Source of the DNA: Moraxellaceae bacterium UBA2477
Lineage (GTDB): Bacteria > Pseudomonadota > Gammaproteobacteria > Pseudomonadales > Moraxellaceae
Direction of reading: 5' to 3'
Assembly: GCA_002342025.1 (NCBI GenBank)
Contig: DDPD01000049.1
Coordinates: 1 to 29,090, forward strand
DNA length: 29,090 nt
Positions within the stretch are counted from its first letter, which is position 1. The number at the start of each line of letters is the position of its first letter. The notes under the pieces were generated by a model, which did not search any database, had not been told where the DNA came from, and saw only the letters and a program-made list of their open reading frames with translations. A program made the position numbers and the translations under genes. Shown here piece after piece: positions 7,818-15,350 of the stretch.

Positions 7818-9920
7818 ATGCCTCGCCTGTATAGCAACTTGGATAGCTGTGTTGATGACTTAATGACCTTTGCCGGCGAGCGCGTGGTGATCGGCACGCC
7901 CTTGGGCATTGGCAAACCGAATGCCCTGCTAAACACCCTTTATCAGCGCATCAAGGCTGACCCCAGCCGACGCCTACGAATTTTGACTGCGCTGTCGCTG
8001 CAAACGCCGCAAACCAGTAGCGCACTGGAAGAAGCCTTTTTAAGACCATTTATTGATCGTGTTTTTGGCAACTACCCCGATCTCGACTATGTCACCGACC
8101 TACGCCAGCAAAAGCTACCCGCCAATATTGAAGTGTCGGAGTTCTTCCTAAAATCTGGCGACTACTTGCGCAATGACTACGCCCAGCGCCAATACATGGC
8201 AACGCATTACACCCATGCCGCCCGCGACATGCTCTTACAGGGCGTCAATGTGGTGGCGCAAGCCGTGGCGATGCGAGAACGAAATGGCATCAAGGAATAT
8301 TCGCTGTCGTGTAATCCGGATGTCACCTTGGATTTGCTCCCGCTGTTTGCCGCCAACGGCACCCAAGTCTTTCGCGTGTTAGTGGTGAATCAAGAACTGC
8401 CCTTCATGGAAAATGATGCCATTGCGAATCTCGACCTCGTGGATGCCATCTTGGACTGCCCAGAAGGCACACACACGCTCTTCTCCGCACCCAATATGAA
8501 CGTGAGTTTGGCCGAATACGCTATTGGTCTGCATGCGTCCTCCTTAGTGCGAGATGGCGGCACCTTACAAATCGGCATTGGGTCGTTAGGCGATGCCATT
8601 ACTCAAGGCCTAATCCTGCGCGAGCGTCAAAATGATGACTATCAGGCGATGATGCGAAGCCTGGGCAGTCAGCAAGCACCCGCCCAGCTCACTCCCTTTG
8701 CCAAAGGTCTCTACGGCTGCAGTGAAATGTTCGTTAACGGCTTTATGGAGCTGATGCGCGCCGGCATCATCCGCCGAGCGGTCTATGCTCATGCCGGCCT
8801 TCAACAGCTCATTAATTGCGGCCGTATCAACGAACAAGTCAGCCTCGACACCCTTGATGCCTTGGTGGAGATTGGCGCTATTCGTACGGTCTTAAATGAA
8901 GCGGATGTGGCGCTGCTGCGCCGCTTCGGTATTGTTAACGCGACCGTCAGTCTCGCGGGTAATACGCTGATGATTAATGGCATTGCTATGCCTGCCCGTT
9001 TGGACGACCCGATCACTCGCGCTACTTTGCAAAAAGAAGGCTTAGGCGAACAGCTACAGGGCGGCCACATTATGACGGGCGGCTTCTTCCTTGGCCCACG
9101 CGATTTTTATCAAGCCTTGCGAGACCTCAGCGATGCGGATCGCAGCAAAATCAACATGACCGCCATTGGCTTTATCAACCAGCTCTATGGACAAGATGAA
9201 CTCGGGCGCGCCCAGCGCAAAGACGCCAGCTTTATCAATACATGCATGATGATGACCCTACTCGGCTCCGCCGTGTCTGATGGTTTAGAAAGCGGTCGCG
9301 TGGTCAGTGGTGTGGGCGGTCAGTACAACTTTGTCGCCATGTCGCATGCGCTGCCCGATGCACAGTCCATTCTGATGTTGCGGGCCAGTCGTGAAGCCGC
9401 CGGTGCCGCAAGCTCGAACATCGTGTGGAATTATGGCTACACCACTATCCCGCGCCAGTTGCGCGATATTGTGATCACTGAGTACGGCGTTGCAGATTTA
9501 CGTGGCCGTACCGATAACGAAGTCGTCCAGGCTCTACTGGCCATTACCGACTCTCGCTTCCAGGACAGCTTAATGTCGCAAGCCAAAGCCAATGGCAAAC
9601 TTGATCCCGCCTATGAAATCCCGGCTCATCAGCGCCAGAACTTACCAGAGGTGTTAGCGGCGAAACTCAAGCCATTCAAGGATAAAGGTCTGCTACCTGA
9701 TTTCCCGTTCAGCTGCGACTTGACCCCCGAAGAGCTCAAAATCGCTAAGGTGCTGCAGCGCATGAAAGCAATTAAAGATGACAAATTAGCAATAGCTAAA
9801 GCGCTGTGGTCTGCTCGCGGCAAGCAAGCACCCGCCGGCTGGCTGGAGCGCATGCAGCTGGATAAACCCGGCAATTTTAAGGAACGTTTGACGCAAAAGC
9901 TCTTTATTGCCTGTGTTTAA
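7818..9920 (+). CDS. Acetyl-CoA hydrolase/transferase family protein (700 residues)
   Basis: The core resembles class I CoA-transferases of the acetyl-CoA hydrolase/4-hydroxybutyrate CoA-transferase group. GVGGQYNF near residue 497 fits the glycine-rich CoA-binding loop. TEYGVADLRGRTDNEV near residue 553 is the strongly conserved C-terminal domain motif. Family members transfer CoA between acetate, succinate, propionate or butyrate derivatives, or hydrolyse acetyl-CoA; the substrate cannot be read here. At 700 residues it is longer than the roughly 430-550 usual for characterised members. The extra length lies partly in the middle and partly in a charged C-terminal tail after about residue 610. 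The ATG has AAGGA six bases upstream. It is divergent from ccmA and 51 bases before dsbD. No signal peptide, so cytoplasmic. Confidence 0.85.
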   Translation: MPRLYSNLDSCVDDLMTFAGERVVIGTPLGIGKPNALLNTLYQRIKADPSRRLRILTALSLQTPQTSSALEEAFLRPFIDRVFGNYPDLDYVTDLRQQKLPANIEVSEFFLKSGDYLRNDYAQRQYMATHYTHAARDMLLQGVNVVAQAVAMRERNGIKEYSLSCNPDVTLDLLPLFAANGTQVFRVLVVNQELPFMENDAIANLDLVDAILDCPEGTHTLFSAPNMNVSLAEYAIGLHASSLVRDGGTLQIGIGSLGDAITQGLILRERQNDDYQAMMRSLGSQQAPAQLTPFAKGLYGCSEMFVNGFMELMRAGIIRRAVYAHAGLQQLINCGRINEQVSLDTLDALVEIGAIRTVLNEADVALLRRFGIVNATVSLAGNTLMINGIAMPARLDDPITRATLQKEGLGEQLQGGHIMTGGFFLGPRDFYQALRDLSDADRSKINMTAIGFINQLYGQDELGRAQRKDASFINTCMMMTLLGSAVSDGLESGRVVSGVGGQYNFVAMSHALPDAQSILMLRASREAAGAASSNIVWNYGYTTIPRQLRDIVITEYGVADLRGRTDNEVVQALLAITDSRFQDSLMSQAKANGKLDPAYEIPAHQRQNLPEVLAAKLKPFKDKGLLPDFPFSCDLTPEELKIAKVLQRMKAIKDDKLAIAKALWSARGKQAPAGWLERMQLDKPGNFKERLTQKLFIACV

Positions 9921-9927
9921 GACAGGC
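9909..9927 (+). other. Hairpin spanning the stop codon of the CoA-transferase gene
   Basis: GCCTGT, a 7-base loop containing the TAA stop, then ACAGGC forms a 6-base-pair hairpin. It lacks a following T run, so it is at best a weak or factor-assisted terminator or an mRNA 3'-end stabiliser before dsbD. Confidence 0.3.
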
Positions 9928-9971
9928 GTATCGAGCATAATTGACGTGTTCTCCGCTAGGCACTGGTTTCT

Positions 9972-11798
9972 ATGAAACAGCGTTGTACTTCCCGAAAGTT
10001 ATCCGTTGCGCATGCCCTAGTTATCTTCTGCTTAGGCTTAGTCAGTACCTTTAGTGCATCCGCTACGGGGTTCTTCGAGCGCGAACAACGCGAGTTTCTT
10101 CCGGTCGAAGAGGCGTTCCAAACCAGCCTCTCCACAGAGGCTGATGGCCTGACCTTGCACTTTGACATCACGCCAGAACATTACTTGTATGAAAAACAAT
10201 TTCGACTGGCATGGCCTGCTGGCTTAGAAGACCTGCCCGAATTACCGACGTTTTCAGGTAGCGACAGTCAAGCCAGCTGGCACGATGATCCCACCTTTGG
10301 CCGCGTTAAAATTTACCGCGACCGTGTGGACTGGCCCCTTCGACTGCCAGAACTCAGCACTGTTCAAGCGCAGCGTTTTGAAGATGCTGGCTCTGTCCTC
10401 AATGTGCGCTACCAAGGCTGTGCCGATGCCGGCCTCTGTTACCCACCCCAGATCTGGCAAGTCCCTGTAAACGCCACGACCGGCCTTAACGCTGAGCCCC
10501 AACTCAATGGCGACAATGCCAATAGCATTGCAACTTGGTTGGCCCAGGCCAACTTTTGGGCCGTTTTAGCCGCATTTTTTGCCCTCGGTTTAGGTCTGGC
10601 CCTAACGCCGTGTGTCCTGCCCATGTTGCCAATTCTGTCCGCCATTATTGCCGGCCAACGTGGCGAATCGGCCTCGGCCTATCGCGGCTTTGCGTTAGCA
10701 CTGAGCTATGTCTTGGGTATGGCTCTGATGTACAGCCTGGCCGGCCTCCTCATCGCGCGTTTTGGTGCTGCCGCCAACCTCGCCACATGGATGCAAAAGC
10801 CAGCTGTATTAATCCCCTTTGCGGGCTTATTCGTTGCGCTTGCCTGGCTGCTTTGGCGCGATAAAGGACTCACATTGCTCCACTTTATAGACGCCCCATT
10901 GAAGCGTTGGCAGGCACAGCAACAAGGCGGTGCATACGGCTCCGTCTTTATCATGGGTGCTATTAGCAGCTTAGTTGTCTCACCCTGCGTCTCTGCACCG
11001 TTGGCCGGCGTTCTGCTGTTTGTGAGCACGAGCCAAGATATGGTGCTAGGCGGCAGCGCCCTGTTTGCACTGGGCATGGGCCTAGGCGTGCCATTGTTAC
11101 TGCTCGGCCTGGGTGGCGGGCGCTGGATACCGCGCTCTGGCCCTTGGCTAGAGGCCAGTAAGTGCTTCTTCGCGCTCCTGCTGGTTGCCGTTGCCATCAT
11201 GCTGGTCAATCGCCTGCTACCGTCTCTAGTTCAGCTTCTGCTTTGGGCAGGCTTTTTTACCTTGATCGGCAGCAGCCTAGTGGCCCGTCTCAGCCGACTG
11301 AGTAAAACCGTGGGGCTGATATGTATTGTGTGGGCCATGCTGCTGGTTTTTGCCGCCGCACGCGGTGGTGATTCGGCATGGACACCGTGGACGGTGTTTT
11401 CACAAAATGTTGCTAACACTCAAGCGTCACCCAATACGGTCACCGGCTTTATTAAGCTAACCGACCCCGCCGCCGTGGATGCTGCCATTGCGCAGGCCGC
11501 TAAAGCACAAAAACCCGTCATCGTGGACGTATTTGCCGACTGGTGTGTCAGCTGCATCGAGATGGAAAAGAAAGTTTTGGTCTTGCCCGAGATCGTCGCA
11601 CTGCTCGAGCCCGGCGTACGCATTAAGTTCGACATCACCGATACCACCGGCGCTCAGCTGGCTTGGCTTCAGCGCGAAAAAATCATTGGCCCTCCGGCGT
11701 TTCTGTTCTGGAATGCACAGGGCAAAAAACAAGATAGCCTGATTGGCGAGAGCACAAAACAAACCTTTGAGTCGAGTCTTAAAAAAGCATGGAACTAA
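9972..11798 (+). CDS. dsbD: Thiol:disulfide interchange protein DsbD
   Basis: 608 residues, near the usual 565-600. A signal peptide (about 1-31) leads to the periplasmic alpha domain with Cys150 and Cys156 in YQGCADAGLCYPP. The central membrane domain has about eight helices, with Cys214 in LTPCVLPMLPIL and Cys339 in VVSPCVSAPLAG. The C-terminal thioredoxin-like gamma domain carries Cys525-x-x-Cys528 in FADWCVSCIEME. All six cysteines of the electron relay are therefore present. DsbD carries electrons from cytoplasmic thioredoxin to the periplasm, reducing DsbC/DsbG and the CcmG/CcmH branch of cytochrome c maturation, which makes its closeness to ccmABCDE sensible. Its end overlaps the next gene by 10 bases. 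Confidence 0.97.
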   Translation: MKQRCTSRKLSVAHALVIFCLGLVSTFSASATGFFEREQREFLPVEEAFQTSLSTEADGLTLHFDITPEHYLYEKQFRLAWPAGLEDLPELPTFSGSDSQASWHDDPTFGRVKIYRDRVDWPLRLPELSTVQAQRFEDAGSVLNVRYQGCADAGLCYPPQIWQVPVNATTGLNAEPQLNGDNANSIATWLAQANFWAVLAAFFALGLGLALTPCVLPMLPILSAIIAGQRGESASAYRGFALALSYVLGMALMYSLAGLLIARFGAAANLATWMQKPAVLIPFAGLFVALAWLLWRDKGLTLLHFIDAPLKRWQAQQQGGAYGSVFIMGAISSLVVSPCVSAPLAGVLLFVSTSQDMVLGGSALFALGMGLGVPLLLLGLGGGRWIPRSGPWLEASKCFFALLLVAVAIMLVNRLLPSLVQLLLWAGFFTLIGSSLVARLSRLSKTVGLICIVWAMLLVFAAARGGDSAWTPWTVFSQNVANTQASPNTVTGFIKLTDPAAVDAAIAQAAKAQKPVIVDVFADWCVSCIEMEKKVLVLPEIVALLEPGVRIKFDITDTTGAQLAWLQREKIIGPPAFLFWNAQGKKQDSLIGESTKQTFESSLKKAWN

Positions 11799-12424
11799 TT
11801 GATTTTATTATTAACGTTGATGTTCACTTGCAAGAATTTGCAAGCGCTTATGGGGCATTAATCTATGGCTTACTGTTTTTAATTATATTTGTGGAAACGG
11901 GCATTGTCGTCATGCCTTTTCTTCCCGGAGACAGTCTATTGTTCGCCGCAGGCGCCTTAGCGGCCACCGGCGTGATGGATCCTTGGGCGCTATTTTTCCT
12001 GCTCTGGTTCGCAGCCGTATTGGGCGATAACTGTAACTATTGGGTTGGACGTACCATCGGCCAACGTGTTTATGAATGGGACTCCCGCTGGATTAAGCGA
12101 GAGCACCTCGATAAAACACAGGGTTACTTCGATCGTCACGGCGGAAAAACCATTGTATTCGCTCGTTTTATGCCGATTATCCGCACCATTGCGCCATTTG
12201 TGGCTGGCGTCGGGAAAATGCCCTACCGCCGCTTTTTCTTAATTGATGTGTTCGGTGGGTTCGTGTGGATCGGCAGCTTTATCGCGCTGGGCTATGGCTT
12301 TGGCAACCTACCCATCGTCAAAGATAATTTCATGGTTGTTATCTTTGTCATTATCGGCCTAAGTGTTATGCCCGGGGTGATAGCGGCAATTAAGGCACGG
12401 CAACAGGCTGGCAAGGCTAGCTAA
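11789..12424 (+). CDS. DedA family (SNARE-associated/VTT) membrane protein
   Basis: 211 residues with about five hydrophobic segments. The DedA signatures are present: FVETGIVVMPFLPGDSLLFA (about 35-54), GDNCNYWVGRTIG (79-91) and FARFMPIIRTIAPFVAGVGK (about 125-144), the last being the conserved re-entrant region with functional arginines. DedA proteins are inner-membrane proteins linked to phospholipid (undecaprenyl-phosphate or phosphatidylethanolamine) flipping and envelope maintenance; the exact substrate here is unknown. The start lies inside the last codons of dsbD, so translation is probably coupled. The stop at 12422-12424 directly abuts the stop of the convergent response-regulator gene. 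Confidence 0.93.
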   Translation: MELIDFIINVDVHLQEFASAYGALIYGLLFLIIFVETGIVVMPFLPGDSLLFAAGALAATGVMDPWALFFLLWFAAVLGDNCNYWVGRTIGQRVYEWDSRWIKREHLDKTQGYFDRHGGKTIVFARFMPIIRTIAPFVAGVGKMPYRRFFLIDVFGGFVWIGSFIALGYGFGNLPIVKDNFMVVIFVIIGLSVMPGVIAAIKARQQAGKAS

Positions 12425-12958
12425 CTACTGCGACACAGGGCGCTTACTCAACCGGCGCTGCAACGTGCGCCGGTGCATATTCAACCTGCGAGCGGTAGAG
12501 GAAATATTGCCATCCTCCTCCAATAAAACGCGCTGAATATGTTCCCAGGCCAGTCTGTCCACGGATAGCGCATCCTGACCTACCGCACGAGGCTCAAGTT
12601 CGGGAGATGCACTGGCGTTATTTAAGGCACGCAAAATGTCATCTGCACTGGCAGGCTTTGCGAGGTAATTAACCGCACCGCGCTTGATGGCTTCGACCGT
12701 CGTAGCAATTGAGCTATAGCCCGTCAGCATCAAAACATTTAGCTCCGGTTTGATGGCAAGCAATTGCGGCAGGAGCTGTAAGCCCGACTCATTTCCCATG
12801 CGCAAGTCCAACACACAGGCATCAGGCAGGTGCGCCTGCAGTTCTAACAAAGCTTGGGCACTATCAGCGGCTTCGACGCAGACACAGCCGCGTCGGGTCA
12901 AGGTCCGCGCTAAGGTCTGCCGAAAAATAGCATCATCATCAATGAGTAATATCTTCAT
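12425..12958 (-). CDS. regA: RegA/PrrA/RoxR-type response regulator with Fis-like helix-turn-helix
   Basis: 177 residues from the ATG at 12958. The receiver domain (1-115) has the acidic pocket DDD (7-9), phosphoacceptor Asp51 in VLDLRMG, Thr79 and Lys101 (LAKPAS). A short linker leads to a Fis-type DNA-binding helix-turn-helix (about 150-175), NISSTARRLNMHRRTLQRRL, almost the invariant sequence of the RegA/PrrA/ActR/RoxR family. That family controls respiration, redox balance and terminal oxidases in proteobacteria. The frame extends upstream to 13024, but that would overlap the kinase gene deeply. The ATG at 12958 overlaps the kinase stop as ATGA and begins exactly at the receiver domain. 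Target genes cannot be read from the window; the ccm, dsbD and sodB neighbours are candidates only by proximity. Confidence 0.93.
   Translation of the reverse strand: MKILLIDDDAIFRQTLARTLTRRGCVCVEAADSAQALLELQAHLPDACVLDLRMGNESGLQLLPQLLAIKPELNVLMLTGYSSIATTVEAIKRGAVNYLAKPASADDILRALNNASASPELEPRAVGQDALSVDRLAWEHIQRVLLEEDGNISSTARRLNMHRRTLQRRLSKRPVSQ
12451..12474. other. 8-base-pair GC-rich hairpin just beyond the dedA stop
   Basis: ACCGGCGC, an 8-base loop, then GCGCCGGT is a perfect stem starting 27 bases after the dedA stop and lying inside the helix-turn-helix codons of the response-regulator gene. It lacks a T run on either strand. Because the two convergent genes have no intergenic DNA, any end signal for dedA must lie in this coding sequence. 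It may also be a by-product of the arginine-rich codons. Confidence 0.3.
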
Positions 12959-14190
12959 TGCGCAATAACCTGGGTGGTCACGATGGCGGCAGGCCAGCGC
13001 AACATTACGCTGGCACCGCCCCACTCGCTGGATGCCACGCTCAGTGATCCGCCCAGCTCCAACAACGTGGACTGCGCTAAAAACAAACCGATACCCATGC
13101 CTTCAGGTTTGCTGCTGAGCACCGGCTGGCCTAGCGCAGACACCAGACCGGGCGGAAACCCAGGACCGTCATCGCAGACTTGGCAAAGCCACTCACCCTG
13201 ATTTTTTTTCACCACCAGGCGCACGCGAGAATGAGCAGCATCGGCTGCATTACGCAGAACATTGCTCAGGGCTTGTTGTAGTAGCCAAGGCATGACAACA
13301 GACTGACTTGCTTCAGCAGCCATTGTTGATTCTACGATCAGCGCTGGGAAAGCCACTTGAATGGGTTGGAGACAGTTTTGCAGGTGTTCAGCCAGCGCCT
13401 GGCTGGGTAATTGCGAGGGTTGTGCGGCCTGTTCCCGGAGGCGCGCCAAAGTATCGCGACAGCGCTGCAACTGAAGTTGTAGCGGCTGCATTTGAGCGGG
13501 CATGTCCTCTTCTAGCTCATCCACCATCAGACAGACCGTGGCTAAAGGTGTCGCCAGTTCATGTACAGCCGTTGCCGCTAGGGTACCCATGGCCACGGCT
13601 TGATCGCGCTGAAGCTGGCGACGCTGCTGCTCAACCAGATAGCGCTCCTGCGCGCGCAGCCGCCGATGCATGCGATGCAAGAAAAACACCAGTAGCCAGG
13701 AGCTAATCGCGAAATTCACCATCATGCCCATGAGATGGCCTTGATACGTTTGCCAAGGCCATTGCACAGTTTGTGCGGCAGGCGGCCAGACAAACAAACT
13801 GAAATACGCCGTCAAAATCAGGCCGACTAGAAGCAGAATTTGTCGTAAGGCAAGGGTGGATGCCGCAATGGCCAAAGGCACTAAGTAGTAAGTCACAAAC
13901 GGGTTGCTACTGCCGCCACTGACTCGGAACAAGCAGGTCAGAAGCAGAAGATCAAACAGTAGTTGCAGAAACAACTCGTCATCACCGACCGGCTCCGGCT
14001 GGCGCAAACGAAGAGTGGTTAGGCCATTAATGAGCAGCAATAGGCCGAAGATCAACAGTAACGAGGGGAATGCCGACTCCAGTGCGAGACCCGTGAGTTG
14101 GCCATAAAGCAGGGTCAGGCCAAATAAAGCCATCAGTGCCGTACGAAGCCAACAGAGTTCAGCAAGGTTTCGCCGCATGACCTCAGGCAT
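12955..14190 (-). CDS. regB: RegB/PrrB/RoxS-type redox sensor histidine kinase
   Basis: 411 residues. About six membrane helices occupy residues 15-175. Between them is GGSSNPF (92-98), the heptad of the quinone-sensing site of RegB. The H-box is AVHELATPLATV with phospho-acceptor His210; this form is characteristic of the family. Cys244 in LQRCRDTLARL sits where I recall the redox-responsive cysteine of RegB being placed. The ATPase domain shows the N-box (LSNVLRNAADAA), G1 (CDDGPGFPPG) and G2 (GMGIGLFLAQ). The protein should sense quinone-pool or thiol redox state and phosphorylate the adjacent response regulator, which it overlaps by 4 bases. It lies downstream of sodB but behind that gene's terminator, so it probably has its own promoter in 14191-14220, which I could not identify. 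Confidence 0.92.
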   Translation of the reverse strand: MPEVMRRNLAELCWLRTALMALFGLTLLYGQLTGLALESAFPSLLLIFGLLLLINGLTTLRLRQPEPVGDDELFLQLLFDLLLLTCLFRVSGGSSNPFVTYYLVPLAIAASTLALRQILLLVGLILTAYFSLFVWPPAAQTVQWPWQTYQGHLMGMMVNFAISSWLLVFFLHRMHRRLRAQERYLVEQQRRQLQRDQAVAMGTLAATAVHELATPLATVCLMVDELEEDMPAQMQPLQLQLQRCRDTLARLREQAAQPSQLPSQALAEHLQNCLQPIQVAFPALIVESTMAAEASQSVVMPWLLQQALSNVLRNAADAAHSRVRLVVKKNQGEWLCQVCDDGPGFPPGLVSALGQPVLSSKPEGMGIGLFLAQSTLLELGGSLSVASSEWGGASVMLRWPAAIVTTQVIAQ

Positions 14191-14220
14191 ATTGAATCTG
14201 CACTCCCATGTTCTACTGCA

Positions 14221-14247
14221 AAAACAAACAAGGCACCCGAAGGTGCC
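14221..14247 (-). terminator. Rho-independent terminator after sodB
   Basis: On the minus strand GGCACC-TTCG-GGTGCC (14232-14247) forms a perfect 6-base-pair stem with a stable tetraloop. The tract TTGTTTGTTTT follows. It begins about 40 bases after the sodB stop. Confidence 0.85.
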
Positions 14248-14286
14248 CTGCTTTATTCACTCACAACCAGTTCAACACGCTTGAGC

Positions 14287-14886
14287 TTAGCCGGCCAGGT
14301 TGGCGTTAGCGAAGTCCCAGTTAACCAGCTTGTCGAGGAAGGTCGAGATGTAGTCTGGGCGACGGTTCTGGAAGTCCAGGTAGTAGGCGTGCTCCCACAC
14401 ATCGATGGTGATCAGCGGCTTTTGACCGTGCACGATGGGCGAATCGGCATTGCCCGTTTTGGTCACGGCCAGCTTGCCGTCAGCACCCACAACCAACCAT
14501 GCCCAGCCGGAACCGAACTGTGTAGTTGCTGCGGCTTTGAAAAGCTCAACAAACTTGTCATAGGAGCCGAAATCAGCGTCGATCTTGGCAGCGATAGCAC
14601 CGGTTGGCAGACCGCCACCGTTTTGCTTCATGCTGTTCCAGTAGAACGTGTGGTTCCAAACCTGAGCACTGTTGTTAAAGATACCGGCCTTAGCGGCATC
14701 GCCAGCAGAAGCTTTAACAATCGCTTCGAGGCTCTGACCTTCCAGATCGGTACCCTTGATCAGGTTGTTCAGGTTAACCACATACGCATTGTGATGCTTA
14801 CCGTGGTGAAAGCTCAGTGTGTGAGCGGTGATGAATGGTTCCAACGCAGTGCTTTCGTACGGCAGAGCCGGCAGTTCAATAGCCAT
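14287..14886 (-). CDS. sodB: Iron superoxide dismutase SodB
   Basis: 199 residues. Metal ligands are His27, His79 (VWNHTFYW), Asp162 and His166 (DVWEHAYYLDFQNRRPDY). Gln75 in NNSAQVWNH is at the position that marks the iron rather than the manganese enzyme (Gln69 in E. coli). Five more residues are present before that motif than in E. coli SodB. No signal peptide, so it is a cytoplasmic enzyme converting superoxide to peroxide and oxygen. AGGAAA stands upstream of the ATG. It has its own promoter and terminator, so it is monocistronic. Fe-SOD genes are often post-transcriptionally repressed under iron starvation; I see no direct sign of that in the leader, which instead carries a 14-base palindrome. 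Confidence 0.98.
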   Translation of the reverse strand: MAIELPALPYESTALEPFITAHTLSFHHGKHHNAYVVNLNNLIKGTDLEGQSLEAIVKASAGDAAKAGIFNNSAQVWNHTFYWNSMKQNGGGLPTGAIAAKIDADFGSYDKFVELFKAAATTQFGSGWAWLVVGADGKLAVTKTGNADSPIVHGQKPLITIDVWEHAYYLDFQNRRPDYISTFLDKLVNWDFANANLAG

Positions 14887-14914
14887 ATCGGTTTCCTTTT
14901 AATCAATGAATTCG

Positions 14915-14928
14915 TGCGATGCATCGCA
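14915..14928. promoter_or_regulatory. 14-base perfect palindrome in the sodB leader
   Basis: TGCGATGCATCGCA is its own reverse complement. It lies directly after the predicted sodB transcription start and 28 bases before the ATG, a position suited to an operator or to a small RNA/protein target in the leader. Its owner is unknown. Confidence 0.4.
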
Positions 14929-14938
14929 GGGCGTCGCC

Positions 14939-14966
14939 ATTATGCCCACAGACGCACACGGCGCAA
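14939..14966 (-). promoter_or_regulatory. sodB: Predicted sigma-70 promoter of sodB
   Basis: Read on the minus strand, TTGCGC (-35, 14961-14966) and CATAAT (-10, 14939-14944) are separated by 16 bases. The match is four of six and five of six to consensus. The implied start is near 14932, giving a leader of about 45 bases. Confidence 0.55.
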
Positions 14967-14976
14967 GCCAGCAATG

Positions 14977-15144
14977 TTAATCATCTAAGTCAAAGTCATA
15001 ATCTTTGAGTTCACGGCGCAAGCGGTGCTCAATGAGAGCATCATCCAGTAAGCGACGCTTTTCCAGCGTATTTTTTACCACTTGAGCTTTGCTGAGAGGC
15101 TCATTTTCAGGTTCTGCCGCTTCATCTAGGAAACCTTCTTCCAT
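14977..15144 (-). CDS. Small acidic protein, possibly PA3496-family
   Basis: 55 residues: an acidic first half (EEGFLDEAAEPENEP) and a charged helical second half, TLEKRRLLDDALIEHRLRREL, ending in an Asp-rich tail (KDYDFDLDD). The pattern of a basic helix with EHRLRREL followed by acidic residues resembles the short PA3496-like proteins of Pseudomonas, annotated as putative envelope-integrity proteins; the match is from memory and weak. The frame can be extended upstream to 15243. The ATG at 15144 has GAGGA seven bases before it, and upstream residues look non-coding. No signal peptide, membrane segment or cysteine. It sits between sodB and aspS, divergent from aspS; function unknown. Confidence 0.7.
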   Translation of the reverse strand: MEEGFLDEAAEPENEPLSKAQVVKNTLEKRRLLDDALIEHRLRRELKDYDFDLDD

Positions 15145-15224
15145 TCCTATGTCCTCGTGATGCACTGAAAAAACCAGAACTTTTGGCACTAAATCACCAT
15201 TGGCGGAACATAGCGCGAAGATTT

Positions 15225-15341
15225 TTCCGCTGTAAAGAGGCAAACGGTTAACACAGACGGTTCTCAGATATTTGTCAGGAAGGCTATACTCGCCGGCTCG
15301 ATTGGCCAGACTCCCTTTGGCCCAACATTTTTACAGCGGAA
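15225..15341. repeat. Long-range 12-base inverted repeat flanking the aspS promoter region
   Basis: TTCCGCTGTAAA (15225-15236) and TTTACAGCGGAA (15330-15341) are exact reverse complements separated by 93 bases. The right arm includes the GGAA ribosome-binding sequence of aspS. The left arm lies about 80 bases upstream of the small acidic protein's start. The predicted aspS promoter is between the arms. Confidence 0.6.
15261..15290 (+). promoter_or_regulatory. aspS: Predicted sigma-70 promoter of aspS
   Basis: TTCTCA (15261-15266; four of six) and TATACT (15285-15290; five of six) are spaced by 18 bases. The start would be near 15297, leaving a leader of about 54 bases. Confidence 0.45.
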
Positions 15342-15350
15342 GCCTGCATC

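Noticed and set aside
9941..9969. TTGACG as a -35 for dsbD
   Set aside because: No acceptable -10 lies at 16-18 bases; the hexamer there is TGGTTT.
12425..13024. Longer (199-residue) version of the response regulator
   Set aside because: It would overlap the kinase by 70 bases and add residues with no receiver homology; the ATG at 12958 starts exactly at the receiver domain and overlaps the kinase stop by 4 bases.
14281..14988. 235-codon open frame on the plus strand opposite sodB
   Set aside because: It lies wholly over sodB and its leader. The sodB product has all metal ligands, while this frame has no recognisable domain and no separate promoter; it is a shadow of sodB codon usage.
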